A stretch of 64,000 bases of DNA, taken from NCBI GenBank assembly GCA_049889395.1, contig JBMHDM010000031.1, positions 1 through 64,000 on the forward strand, in the 5' to 3' direction. The notes under the pieces were generated by a model. It saw nothing but the letters and a program-made list of their open reading frames with translations. It did not search any database and had not been told where the DNA came from. Origin of the DNA: UBA3537 sp049889395. GTDB lineage: Bacteria; Bacteroidota; Bacteroidia; Flavobacteriales; Flavobacteriaceae. A program made the position numbers and the translations under genes. Below are positions 42,726-51,456 of this stretch, one piece after another. Each line of letters starts with the position of its first letter. Position 1 is the first letter of the stretch.

Positions 42726-43601
42726 ATGTCAACAGATACTCTATCTAAACCAAAAAATCGTGAAGCCAAGCCCAAATGGTTACGTGTAAAACTTCCAACA
42801 GGAAAAAAATACACCCAACTTCGTGGTCTTGTTGACAAGTATAACCTCAACACTATTTGTACCTCTGGTAGTTGTCCCAATATGGGCGAATGTTGGGGCG
42901 AAGGAACAGCAACCTTTATGATATTGGGAAATATCTGTACGCGTTCTTGTGGATTTTGCGGCGTTAAAACAGGACGCCCAGAGTCTGTCGATTGGGATGA
43001 ACCAGAAAAAGTAGCTCGCTCGATCAAAATCATGAACATCAAACACGCTGTATTGACAAGCGTAGATCGAGACGATTTAACAGATATGGGAAGTATCTTG
43101 TGGGCCGAAACGGTTAAAGCCGTAAGGCGTATGAATCCCAACATTACTTTGGAAACTCTGATTCCTGATTTTCAAGGTATCGAAAAACATATTGATCGAA
43201 TTATTGAAGTCGCTCCAGAAGTCGTATCCCACAATATGGAAACAGTTAGACGACTGACAAGAGAAGTCCGGATTCAAGCCAAATATGATCGAAGTTTAGA
43301 TGTCTTAAAATACTTAAAGCGACAAGGACAGCGCCGAACAAAGACAGGGCTAATGCTCGGCCTTGGTGAAACTCGCGAAGAAGTTATCGAGACACTTCAC
43401 GATCTAAAAGCTGCAGAAGTCGATGTGGTTACTATTGGCCAATACCTTCAACCTAGTAAAAAACACTTACCGGTTAAAGAATTTATCACACCTGATCAAT
43501 TTAAGGAATATGAAGCTATTGGTTTAGATTTAGGATTCCGACATGTAGAAAGCAGTGCGTTGGTAAGATCTTCATATCGAGCTCAAAAACACATACACTA
43601 A
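42726..43601 (+). CDS. lipA: Lipoyl synthase
   Basis: The 291-residue radical SAM enzyme inserts two sulfur atoms into octanoyl groups on lipoate-dependent enzymes. The auxiliary cluster cysteines are Cys45, Cys50 and Cys56 (CTSGSCPNMGEC); the radical SAM cluster cysteines are Cys71, Cys75 and Cys78 (CTRSCGFC). The C-terminal SSALVRSSYRA carries the RSSYxA motif with the Ser cluster ligand. The length is normal. Its stop codon is directly followed by the gap ATG with no spacer. Confidence 0.97.
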   Translation: MSTDTLSKPKNREAKPKWLRVKLPTGKKYTQLRGLVDKYNLNTICTSGSCPNMGECWGEGTATFMILGNICTRSCGFCGVKTGRPESVDWDEPEKVARSIKIMNIKHAVLTSVDRDDLTDMGSILWAETVKAVRRMNPNITLETLIPDFQGIEKHIDRIIEVAPEVVSHNMETVRRLTREVRIQAKYDRSLDVLKYLKRQGQRRTKTGLMLGLGETREEVIETLHDLKAAEVDVVTIGQYLQPSKKHLPVKEFITPDQFKEYEAIGLDLGFRHVESSALVRSSYRAQKHIH

Positions 43602-44591
43602 ATGATTCGCGTTGGCATCAACGGTTTTGGACGCATTGGAAGGCGCATATTTAGGTTATTGTTAAACGAGTCCGATATTGAAGTTGTTGCAATCAATGAT
43701 TTGGCCAATGCCAAAACATTAACCCATCTCCTAAAGTACGATAGTATTCACGGTACAATTAAACGGACTATTTCTGAAATAAATAACCAAATAGTAATTG
43801 ATGGAAAAACAATTAACCTGTCAAATCAACCACATCCAAAAACGATTCAATGGAGCAATCATAATGTAGATATTGTGATTGAATCTACTGGTCAATTTAA
43901 AACAAAAAAAGAATTGGAGCACCATATTAACAATGGTGCTAAAAAAGTTATTTTGAGTGTACCCTCAACGGATAATGAGATTAAAACTATTGTTTTGGGA
44001 GTAAATCATCAAATATTGACACCAAAAGATACCATTATCTCAAATGCTTCTTGTACGACCAACAATGCAGCCCCAATGCTTTCAATTATGAATAATCTAT
44101 GTGGTATAGATCAAGCCTACATTACTACAGTACATTCATACACCACCGATCAGAGCTTACATGACCAACCCCACAATGATTTAAGACGGGCTCGAGCTGC
44201 AGCACAATCTATTGTCCCAACCACAACTGGTGCTGCTAAAGCGCTTACCAAAATTTTTCCCGAACTAGCCGATACAATTGGTGGATGTGGTATTCGTGTT
44301 CCTGTCATCAATGGGTCGTTGACCGACATTACTTTTAATGTCAAAAGGGACACCACCGTTGAAGAAGTCAATAATGCATTTAAGCAGGCCGCAAAACAGC
44401 GTTTTAAAGACATTATCGAATTCACTGAAGATCCTATTGTATCAATTGATGTAATTGGTAACACACACTCTTGTATTTTTGATGCCCAAATGACATCTGT
44501 GTTGGGGAAAATGGTGAAAATAATTGGTTGGTATGACAATGAAACGGGGTACTCTTCACGAATTATTGATCTAATAAAAAGGCTAAGTTAA
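43602..44591 (+). CDS. gap: Glyceraldehyde-3-phosphate dehydrogenase
   Basis: The 329-residue glycolytic enzyme oxidises glyceraldehyde 3-phosphate with NAD. The nucleotide-binding GINGFGRIGR lies at 5-14, catalytic Cys151 in SNASCTTNNAAP, and the catalytic His region in TTVHSYTTDQ. DLRRARAAAQSIVPTTTGAA and WYDNETGYS are typical of bacterial phosphorylating GAPDH. An Asp follows the second strand (AINDLAN, residues 30-36), consistent with NAD preference. It starts at the base after the lipA stop. Confidence 0.96.
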   Translation: MIRVGINGFGRIGRRIFRLLLNESDIEVVAINDLANAKTLTHLLKYDSIHGTIKRTISEINNQIVIDGKTINLSNQPHPKTIQWSNHNVDIVIESTGQFKTKKELEHHINNGAKKVILSVPSTDNEIKTIVLGVNHQILTPKDTIISNASCTTNNAAPMLSIMNNLCGIDQAYITTVHSYTTDQSLHDQPHNDLRRARAAAQSIVPTTTGAAKALTKIFPELADTIGGCGIRVPVINGSLTDITFNVKRDTTVEEVNNAFKQAAKQRFKDIIEFTEDPIVSIDVIGNTHSCIFDAQMTSVLGKMVKIIGWYDNETGYSSRIIDLIKRLS

Positions 44592-45598
44592 TTCGCATTT
44601 GAAACGAAACCTTTCAAAATACTTCCAAACCGCTCTTGATCAAATAATTGAATCGAAATAGGAATATAAAATAAATTTGGATGTTTAACAGACTGCAACC
44701 TTGAAAAATCCTTTTCTGTTGTCAAAACGATAGATTTAGACGCTATAACGTTAAGTTCACTTTCTGAAAACTCATGATGATCTGCGAACTGTAAGTGTTC
44801 AAAATCAAGGCCAATATCCTGAAGATAACGCGTTAAATGTGAGGGATTCGCAATACCAGTTACCAAAGTAATGCGTTGAGATTTTAAATCTTTCAAAGGC
44901 CTAGATCCTGATTTTGAAATAACGATATCTGAATAGACAATTGAACTAAAAAATAACATTTGATCGTGGGTTAAATTTAACCGCTTTTTAATAAATTTTC
45001 GTTCAGTTTTATCTAAAACAATAGGACATTTAGTTACCACCACAACTTGTGCTCTTTTAGCTCCAGACCTTGGCTCTCTTAGATTGCCTGATGGAAGCAC
45101 AAAATCATCACAATACAAATCACCATAAGAAGTTAAAAGAATTGAAAGTCCCGGAACCACTCTTCGGTGTTGGAAAGCATCATCTAAAATAATAATTTCT
45201 GCTCCGACATCTAGAGTTTGAAGTCTCTCAATTCCGTTTTGACGATTGGCATCTACAGCAAATATTGTGTTCGGAAATTTTTGTGACATTTGAAATGGTT
45301 CATCACCAATAGATTGGGCAGTGGAGTGATCATCTGCCAATACAAATCCTTTTGATTTTCGAGCATATCCACGGCTCAATACGGCCACACGAAAGTGAGA
45401 TTGTAGCAGTTGGATTAGAAACTCAACCATAGGTGTTTTACCCGTTCCCCCTACAGACAAATTTCCAACACATATTATTGGTAAATCGTATGATTTTGAC
45501 TTCAACAAACCCCAATCATAGCATTGATTTCGAAACCAAACCACCAAATAATACAGCGCATTAAAAGGAAATAATATTTTTCTTAAAAGCTTCATCAC
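44588..45598 (-). CDS. lpxK: Tetraacyldisaccharide 4'-kinase
   Basis: The 336-residue membrane-associated kinase phosphorylates the lipid A precursor disaccharide at the 4' position. An N-terminal hydrophobic helix (about 8-22) is followed by the P-loop GGTGKTPMVEF (50-60). LSRGYARKSKGF, IGDEPFQMSQKFP, IILDDAFQHRRV and LLPSGNLREP-like VLPSGNLREPRSG are LpxK signatures. It converges with gap by four bases and diverges from the NIF3 gene. Its presence confirms an outer-membrane lipopolysaccharide or lipid A pathway. Confidence 0.96.
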   Translation of the reverse strand: MMKLLRKILFPFNALYYLVVWFRNQCYDWGLLKSKSYDLPIICVGNLSVGGTGKTPMVEFLIQLLQSHFRVAVLSRGYARKSKGFVLADDHSTAQSIGDEPFQMSQKFPNTIFAVDANRQNGIERLQTLDVGAEIIILDDAFQHRRVVPGLSILLTSYGDLYCDDFVLPSGNLREPRSGAKRAQVVVVTKCPIVLDKTERKFIKKRLNLTHDQMLFFSSIVYSDIVISKSGSRPLKDLKSQRITLVTGIANPSHLTRYLQDIGLDFEHLQFADHHEFSESELNVIASKSIVLTTEKDFSRLQSVKHPNLFYIPISIQLFDQERFGSILKGFVSNAN

Positions 45599-45615
45599 AA
45601 CGAAAGTAATTATTT

Positions 45616-45623
45616 TATCTTTG
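45616..45623 (+). promoter_or_regulatory. Candidate -7 box TATCTTTG before the NIF3 gene
   Basis: TATCTTTG fits the consensus exactly and lies 17 bases before the ATG at 45641, in a 42-base divergent gap shared with lpxK. Confidence 0.5.
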
Positions 45624-45640
45624 ATGTTAAATAAAATCTT

Positions 45641-46735
45641 ATGATAGTTCTAGACGTTATCAATCATATCGAAGACTTGGCCCCTCTGGCCTACGCCGAA
45701 GACTTTGACAATGTAGGACTTTTGGTCGGGGATCAATCCAAGGAAGTTACTGGAATTTTGGTTACGTTAGACACACTGCCTGAAGTAGTTGATGAGGCTA
45801 TTGCCGAAAATTGTAATCTCATCATCAGTTTTCACCCTATTATCTTCAAAGGCCTAAAATCTATCAACGGTAAGAACTATGTTGAACGGGCTGTAATAAA
45901 AGCCATTAAAAATGATATTGCCATTTTTGCCATTCATACGGCATTAGATAATGCTTTTGAAGGAGTGAACTCTGAACTCTGTAAAAGACTGGAGTTAAAC
46001 AAGACATCCGTTTTGATGCCACAAGTTGGTACAATCAAAAAACTAACAACTTATGTTCCAAAACAGGACGCTGATACCCTTCGTTCCGCACTTTTTGAAG
46101 CGGGTGGCGGTGCTGTAGGAAATTATAATCATTGTAGTTTTAACAACAGTGTAGAAGGAACGTTCATGGGAAATGACGCAACCAATCCAACCATTGGTAA
46201 GCCAAATCAATTAAGTCGTATTGAAGAGATACAACTCCAAATTATTTTTGCTAAACACTTGGAATCCAAAATTTTGAATACATTGTTTCAATCCCATCCC
46301 TACGAAGAAGTCGCCTATAACATAGTGACTTTGGAAAATAAAAATCAAGATATTGGTATGGGTATGATCGGGGAATTGAAAACACCCCTAAGTGATACTC
46401 AATTTTTAGAATTTGTAAAATCAAAGCTCAACTGTGGAGTGATACGACACTCAAAACTTCTTGGAAAACCAATAAAAAAAGTTGCTGTCTTGGGCGGATC
46501 GGGGAGCTTCGGTATACAAGCAGCCAAATCGGCTGCTGTAGACGCTTACCTCACAGCAGACTTGAAGTATCACGATTTTTTTGCCACGGATGATCATATT
46601 TTACTGATGGATGTTGGACATTATGAAAGTGAACAATACACAAAAAATCTTTTGGTGACCTATCTTACAAAAAAAATTCCTAATTTTGCAGTCCTTTTAT
46701 CAAAGATCAATACAAACCCGGTAAAGTATAAATAA
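45641..46735 (+). CDS. NIF3/YbgI family dinuclear metal protein with inserted domain
   Basis: The 364-residue protein has the NIF3 halves at its ends: APLAYAEDFDNVGLLVGD and ISFHPIIFKGLKSI with AIHTALDNAFEGVN at the N side, and LTADLKYHDFF with LMDVGHYESEQ at the C side, carrying metal-binding His, Asp and Glu. About 100 residues in the middle form the YqfO/CutA1-like insertion found in many bacteria. Proposed roles include GTP cyclohydrolase-like or metal-chaperone activity; none is settled. It is followed two bases later by the zinc-ribbon-type gene, a very common pairing. Confidence 0.93.
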   Translation: MIVLDVINHIEDLAPLAYAEDFDNVGLLVGDQSKEVTGILVTLDTLPEVVDEAIAENCNLIISFHPIIFKGLKSINGKNYVERAVIKAIKNDIAIFAIHTALDNAFEGVNSELCKRLELNKTSVLMPQVGTIKKLTTYVPKQDADTLRSALFEAGGGAVGNYNHCSFNNSVEGTFMGNDATNPTIGKPNQLSRIEEIQLQIIFAKHLESKILNTLFQSHPYEEVAYNIVTLENKNQDIGMGMIGELKTPLSDTQFLEFVKSKLNCGVIRHSKLLGKPIKKVAVLGGSGSFGIQAAKSAAVDAYLTADLKYHDFFATDDHILLMDVGHYESEQYTKNLLVTYLTKKIPNFAVLLSKINTNPVKYK

Positions 46736-46737
46736 GT

Positions 46738-47517
46738 ATGGCTAAGAAGAAAGAGCTGACCATTGAAGAGAAACTTAGAGCATTATATGATTTACAACTC
46801 ATTGACTCAAGAGTGGATGAAATACGAAACGTGCGTGGAGAGCTACCGCTCGAAGTTCGTGATTTAGAAGACGAAGTAGAGGGATTCAAATTACGCTTGC
46901 AAAAAATGGAAGACAATTTGAACGAAATTGACAATCAAATAAAAGGCAAGAAAAATTTAATTGAAGAGGCTAAAGCTTTAATCAAAAAATATAACGAGCA
47001 ACAAAAAAATGTTCGAAACAACAGAGAATTTAACTCTCTTGCAAAAGAAGTTGAATTTCAAGACCTTGAAATTCAATTAGCCGAAAAGCACATCAAAGAA
47101 TTTAAGGCTCAAATCGAACAAAAAAAAGAAGTGATAGAAGCCACCAAAGAGCGCTTAAAAGAACGCGAAGATCACCTGAAACACAAAAAAGGCGATCTAG
47201 ATGCTATATTGGCTGAAACACAAAAAGAAGAAGATGTTTTACTTCAAAAATCAGAAGAATATAAAACCAAAATTGAGGACCGATTGGCCAATGCCTACAG
47301 CCGCATTAGAAGTAGTGTTAAAAACGGACTAGCGGTTGTACCCATAGAAAGGGGAGCTTCTGGGGGGTCTTATTTTACCATCCCGCCACAAGTTCAGGTT
47401 GAAATTGCGTCTCGGAAAAAAATCATTACAGATGAACACAGCGGACGAATTTTAGTCGATGCCGAACTGGCCGAAGAACAAAAAGCTAAAATGGACCAAT
47501 TGTTTTCCAAAATGTAA
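46738..47517 (+). CDS. Coiled-coil protein with degenerate C4 zinc ribbon
   Basis: The 259-residue protein is a long antiparallel coiled coil (about 10-195) followed by a C-terminal zinc-ribbon-like domain. In the C4-type zinc-ribbon family the ribbon has CxxC in GGC-type and CxxCGR motifs; here these read SGGS (208-211) and DEHSGR (232-237), so all four zinc ligands are missing. The surrounding IPPQVQVEI and GRILV are intact, so the domain fold is kept without zinc. The function of the family is not firmly known. The gene is coupled to the NIF3 gene and ends before a strong terminator. Confidence 0.92.
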   Translation: MAKKKELTIEEKLRALYDLQLIDSRVDEIRNVRGELPLEVRDLEDEVEGFKLRLQKMEDNLNEIDNQIKGKKNLIEEAKALIKKYNEQQKNVRNNREFNSLAKEVEFQDLEIQLAEKHIKEFKAQIEQKKEVIEATKERLKEREDHLKHKKGDLDAILAETQKEEDVLLQKSEEYKTKIEDRLANAYSRIRSSVKNGLAVVPIERGASGGSYFTIPPQVQVEIASRKKIITDEHSGRILVDAELAEEQKAKMDQLFSKM

Positions 47518-47540
47518 ATAATCCATCCTATCGATATTTA

Positions 47541-47571
47541 AAAACCCTCACCAAAAGTGAGGGTTTTTTTT
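47541..47571 (+). terminator. Intrinsic terminator after the NIF3/zinc-ribbon operon
   Basis: AAAACCCTCAC (47541-47551) pairs perfectly with GTGAGGGTTTT (47557-47567) around a five-base loop, followed by more T. The A-run on the upstream side could also let it act in the reverse direction. Confidence 0.92.
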
Positions 47572-47631
47572 AATAAAATATTTACATAAAATCTGATACG
47601 GTTCATTAATTTTACACCAAACACATACACC

Positions 47632-48294
47632 ATGAAAAACTTCTTTTTACTCCTTCCCCTACTCTTTTGCAGTCCTGTAAGCTGTCAAAGCAATAACTCA
47701 CAAAATATAAAGCAACAAGCTGTTATTAATGCCAATCCGGTTGAAGTTCCCCTGAAAGACGGGATAGCCAAAGCCTATTTTGCAAGTGGATGTTTTTGGT
47801 GTGTGGAGGCGATTTACGAAAGTGTTCATGGTGTAAAAGAAGCTATCAGTGGATACGCGGGCGGTTTTACGGACAATCCAACTTATGAGTTAAGTAATAC
47901 GGGGCAAACAGGTCATGCCGAAGCTGTAGAGGTACATTATGACCCTAATATTGTGAGTTTTGACACTTTAGTGGATGTCTATTTTGGTTCTCAGAATATC
48001 GCTCAAGTTAATGGGCAAGGGCCAGATAAAGGGTCACAATATCGCTCAATTATTTTTTATCAAAACGAGCAACAAAAAAATATCATACTAAAGAAAAAAA
48101 ACGAAATATCAAGAGCCAAAAATATAACTGTTGCAGCAGAGGTCTATCCATTTCAGCAATTTTGGATCGCCGAGGACTATCATCAAAATTACGAACGCCT
48201 AAACCCCAATAACCCTTATGTACGAAAGGTCTCTATTCCAAGACTAAAACGTTTCAAAGCTAAATTCCCAGAGCTATTAAAAGAGAATAACTAA
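47632..48294 (+). CDS. msrA: Peptide-methionine (S)-S-oxide reductase, exported
   Basis: The 220-residue enzyme reduces methionine-S-sulfoxide in proteins. The active-site Cys54 lies in GCFWCVE (53-59), with VSGYAGG-type ISGYAGGFTDNP and GHAEAVEVHYDP following; YRSIIFY and QFWIAEDYHQNY complete the fold. A signal peptide precedes it (about 1-18), with Cys18 as possible lipobox Cys (SPVSC). It is therefore probably periplasmic or anchored in the membrane, protecting envelope proteins. It is monocistronic. Confidence 0.95.
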   Translation: MKNFFLLLPLLFCSPVSCQSNNSQNIKQQAVINANPVEVPLKDGIAKAYFASGCFWCVEAIYESVHGVKEAISGYAGGFTDNPTYELSNTGQTGHAEAVEVHYDPNIVSFDTLVDVYFGSQNIAQVNGQGPDKGSQYRSIIFYQNEQQKNIILKKKNEISRAKNITVAAEVYPFQQFWIAEDYHQNYERLNPNNPYVRKVSIPRLKRFKAKFPELLKENN

Positions 48295-48337
48295 CTCTAA
48301 CCCGCTCAGCTCAATTTTATAATCGCCCAAAAATAAC

Positions 48338-48345
48338 TACATTTG
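48338..48345 (+). promoter_or_regulatory. Candidate promoter of the kynurenine operon
   Basis: TACATTTG fits TAnnTTTG and lies 22 bases upstream of the kynU TTG start at 48368. No clear -33 TTTG is visible. Confidence 0.4.
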
Positions 48346-48367
48346 AGTACAGTCAATAAATTTTAGT

Positions 48368-49636
48368 TTGCGTATAATCGAGTCACATTTGGAATTTGCA
48401 CAGCAATTGGATCAAAATGATAGCTTGCACAAATACAGAAATGCTTTTCACATACCCAAAGATGAAAATGGTAAAGACTGGTTATATTTTACAGGAAACT
48501 CACTGGGCCTCCAACCAAAATCTACCAAAACAGCCATCGAGCAAGAATTGAACGACTGGGCCAATTTAGGAGTTGAAGGTCATTTTCAAGCCAAAAACCC
48601 TTGGATGCCCTACCACGAATTTCTCACTGAAAGCATGGCCAAAATTATAGGTGCTAAACCTATCGAAGTCGTTATAATGAATACCCTCACGGCCAACTTA
48701 CATTTTTTGATGGTATCGTTTTATTCCCCCACCCCAAAACGTCATAAAATCCTCATTGAAAGCGATGCTTTCCCGTCAGATCGCTATGCTGTTCAAACCC
48801 AACTGGAGTTCCATGGATATGATACGAATGAAAGCCTCATAGAATGGCGTCCAAAAGAAGGAGAAAGTCTTTTAAGACTGGAGGATTTAGAAGACATTTT
48901 AGATCAACAAGGCGATGAAATTGCCCTCATACTCGTTGGAGGTGTTAATTACTACACCGGTCAATATTTAGATCTCAAAAAGATTGCTAAGTTAGGACAT
49001 GCAAAGGGCTGTAAAGTTGGTATAGATTTAGCGCACGGGGCGGGAAACATAGAACCAGAACTTCACAATTCAAATGTTGATTTTGCCGCATGGTGTACCT
49101 ATAAATATTTGAACGCTGGCCCTGGGAGTTTAGGTGGGGTTTTTGTCCATGAACGATATGCAACTGATACTTCCCTAAAGCGTTTTGCAGGTTGGTGGAG
49201 TCAAAATAAAGCAACAAGATTCAACATGAGGCAGCCATTGGACATCACGCCTGGTGCCGAGGGATGGCAATTGAGCAATCCGCCAATTCTATCAATGTCA
49301 GCGATTAAGGCCTCTTTAGACATGTTTAATGAAGTAGGAATGAAGACTTTACGCCAAAAATCCTTAAAATTAACCGGGTATCTGGAGCATCTCATAAATA
49401 ATTTAAATCATCGGTCTATAGAAATTATCACCCCCACTGACCCCAATCAGCGGGGATGCCAATTATCTATTAAAGTCAAAAATGCCGATCGAGGCTTACA
49501 CCAAAAATTGATAGAGCACCATGTTATAACCGATTGGAGAGAACCAGATGTCATTCGTTGTGCACCAGTCCCTTTCTACAATTCATTTGAAGACGTTTAT
49601 CAAATGGTTCAAATTTTAAAACCCCTTTTGCCATGA
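48368..49636 (+). CDS. kynU: Kynureninase
   Basis: The 422-residue PLP enzyme cleaves kynurenine or 3-hydroxykynurenine to anthranilate or 3-hydroxyanthranilate plus alanine. The start is TTG 48368. YFTGNSLGLQP (40-50), ESDAFPSDRYA, GIDLAHGAGN with the cofactor-binding Asp, and the PLP Lys246 in WCTYKYLNAGPGS are typical of KynU. It is the first gene of the operon and overlaps kmo by four bases. With kmo next to it, the preferred substrate is presumably 3-hydroxykynurenine. Confidence 0.96.
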   Translation: MRIIESHLEFAQQLDQNDSLHKYRNAFHIPKDENGKDWLYFTGNSLGLQPKSTKTAIEQELNDWANLGVEGHFQAKNPWMPYHEFLTESMAKIIGAKPIEVVIMNTLTANLHFLMVSFYSPTPKRHKILIESDAFPSDRYAVQTQLEFHGYDTNESLIEWRPKEGESLLRLEDLEDILDQQGDEIALILVGGVNYYTGQYLDLKKIAKLGHAKGCKVGIDLAHGAGNIEPELHNSNVDFAAWCTYKYLNAGPGSLGGVFVHERYATDTSLKRFAGWWSQNKATRFNMRQPLDITPGAEGWQLSNPPILSMSAIKASLDMFNEVGMKTLRQKSLKLTGYLEHLINNLNHRSIEIITPTDPNQRGCQLSIKVKNADRGLHQKLIEHHVITDWREPDVIRCAPVPFYNSFEDVYQMVQILKPLLP

Positions 49637-51039
49637 GTTCTAAACGAGAACAAATTTTGATTATAGGAGCCGGGTTATGTGGATCACTACTAGCTCTTCG
49701 TTTGGGGCAGCGTGGATACCAAGTTCGAGTAATTGAAATGCGACCTGATCTTAGAAAAACAGATATTAGTGCTGGGCGATCCATCAATTTGGCGTTTTCA
49801 AATAGAGGGCTTAAAGCCATGAAAATGGTTGGTATTGATCATAAAGTCAAGGAACTCTGCATTCCAATGCATGGGAGAATGCTACATGACAGACAAGGCC
49901 ATACTAAGCTATCAAAATATAGTGGTAGAGATGGAGAATATATTAATTCGATTTCTAGAGAATTACTCACAGCGCTTCTTATGGATGAAGCTGAAGCGCT
50001 AGAAAATGTCACTATTGAATTCAAGAGTAAGTGCAACAATGTTGACTTCGAAAATAACATCGCCAATTTTACAAACACTGAAAATAGCCAAGTATTTGAC
50101 TGCAAAGCAGATATTATATTTGGCACCGATGGAGCTGGATCTGCCCTAAGAAAAAGCTATTTTTCTGAACATCAGTTTTTATTTAGTTTCTCTCAGAATT
50201 TCCTTACACACGGCTATAAAGAATTAACGATACCACCGACTGATAAAGGCGAATTTAGAACATTCAAAAATGCCCTTCATATTTGGCCAAGAGGCGAATT
50301 TATGATCATAGCGCTTCCCAATTTAGACGGAAGTTTTACAGTTACTTTATTTTTAGCTTACCAAGGTGGCAACTATAATTTTAATAATTTAAAGTCGAAA
50401 GAGGCTGTAATAAATTTTTTCGAGAAAGAATTTCCAGATGCCTTAAAATTGATGCCCAATTTGGCTAAAGAATTTTTTAACAATCCGACCGCTCCGCTAG
50501 GCACCATAAAATGTTATCCTTGGCAATACCACGGCAAAAATATCTTATTAGGCGATGCGGCCCATGCCATAGTACCGTTTTATGGACAGGGAATGAATGC
50601 CTCTTTTGAGGATGTTGTGGAACTAGATACTTGTTTGGACCAATACAATGGAGACTGGAAACAAACTTTTGAAACATTTCAGCGCAAGCGAAAGATTGAC
50701 ACTGATGGTATTGCCGATCTGGCAATTGACAACTTCCACGAAATGAAAAACCATGTTGCCAGTCCGACATTCCAGAAAAAAAGAGCCTTGGAAATGTGTT
50801 TAGAAACTGAATTTCCAACAGATTATTTTTCAAAATATTCCATGGTTACATTCAGAGAAGATATGGGCTATTTTGAAGCAATGACTAAGGGACGAGCACA
50901 AGATAAAGCTATTCTTAATATGATAAATGATAATGATATTGACCCCAATCTACCGATGGCTTTAGTGCTGAAAAAAATTAATCAACAAACCCAATCTATA
51001 TTGGAGGAGGATGAGATAGCCAAAACGATGCACCATTAA
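49633..51039 (+). CDS. kmo: Kynurenine 3-monooxygenase
   Basis: The 468-residue FAD monooxygenase hydroxylates kynurenine to 3-hydroxykynurenine with NADPH and oxygen. The FAD-binding IIGAGLCGSLLALRLGQRG lies at 10-28, and the second FAD motif GDAAHAIVPFYGQGMNASFED follows near residue 305, read in two parts. SAGRSINLAFSNRGL is specific for KMO. The C-terminal region (about 380-468) carries the membrane-associating helices of the family. It is encoded between kynU and the RidA-type deaminase. Confidence 0.96.
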   Translation: MSSKREQILIIGAGLCGSLLALRLGQRGYQVRVIEMRPDLRKTDISAGRSINLAFSNRGLKAMKMVGIDHKVKELCIPMHGRMLHDRQGHTKLSKYSGRDGEYINSISRELLTALLMDEAEALENVTIEFKSKCNNVDFENNIANFTNTENSQVFDCKADIIFGTDGAGSALRKSYFSEHQFLFSFSQNFLTHGYKELTIPPTDKGEFRTFKNALHIWPRGEFMIIALPNLDGSFTVTLFLAYQGGNYNFNNLKSKEAVINFFEKEFPDALKLMPNLAKEFFNNPTAPLGTIKCYPWQYHGKNILLGDAAHAIVPFYGQGMNASFEDVVELDTCLDQYNGDWKQTFETFQRKRKIDTDGIADLAIDNFHEMKNHVASPTFQKKRALEMCLETEFPTDYFSKYSMVTFREDMGYFEAMTKGRAQDKAILNMINDNDIDPNLPMALVLKKINQQTQSILEEDEIAKTMHH

Positions 51040-51051
51040 AGATTTAAAAAT

Positions 51052-51456
51052 ATGACACAAACTGTTACACCACGTGGGGCCTATCCACATACCAAACGAG
51101 TGGGCGATTTTATTTTTGTTTCTGGGACAAGTTCCCGACGCCCCGACAATAGTATTGCAGGCGCAGAAGTGATTGATGCCATGGGTACAAAAAAATTAGA
51201 TGTTGCTGTTCAAACACGTGAGGTTCTCAAAAATATTGACAAAAACCTGTCCAAGGAAGGTGCCTCGTTATCAGATGTGGTCGATGTGACCTCATTTTTG
51301 GTCAATATGAACGATTTTGCAGACTACAATAAAGCTTATTCAGAATTTTTTGATACCGAAAATGGCCCTACTCGAACAACTGTAGCGGTACATCAACTTC
51401 CCCATCCAGACTTGGTTATAGAAATTAAAGTAGTTGCCTACAAAAAACAACAATGA
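51052..51456 (+). CDS. RidA-family protein, probable 2-aminomuconate deaminase
   Basis: The 134-residue protein belongs to the RidA/YjgF family: FIFVSGTSSRRPD, the catalytic-type Arg108 in GPTRTTVAVHQLP and Glu124 in DLVIEIKVVA. Some members such as 2-aminomuconate deaminases remove ammonia from 2-aminomuconate, the product of the neighbouring semialdehyde dehydrogenase. The operon context supports that role, but sequence alone does not separate it from general imine deaminases. It overlaps the dehydrogenase gene by four bases. Confidence 0.87.
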   Translation: MTQTVTPRGAYPHTKRVGDFIFVSGTSSRRPDNSIAGAEVIDAMGTKKLDVAVQTREVLKNIDKNLSKEGASLSDVVDVTSFLVNMNDFADYNKAYSEFFDTENGPTRTTVAVHQLPHPDLVIEIKVVAYKKQQ

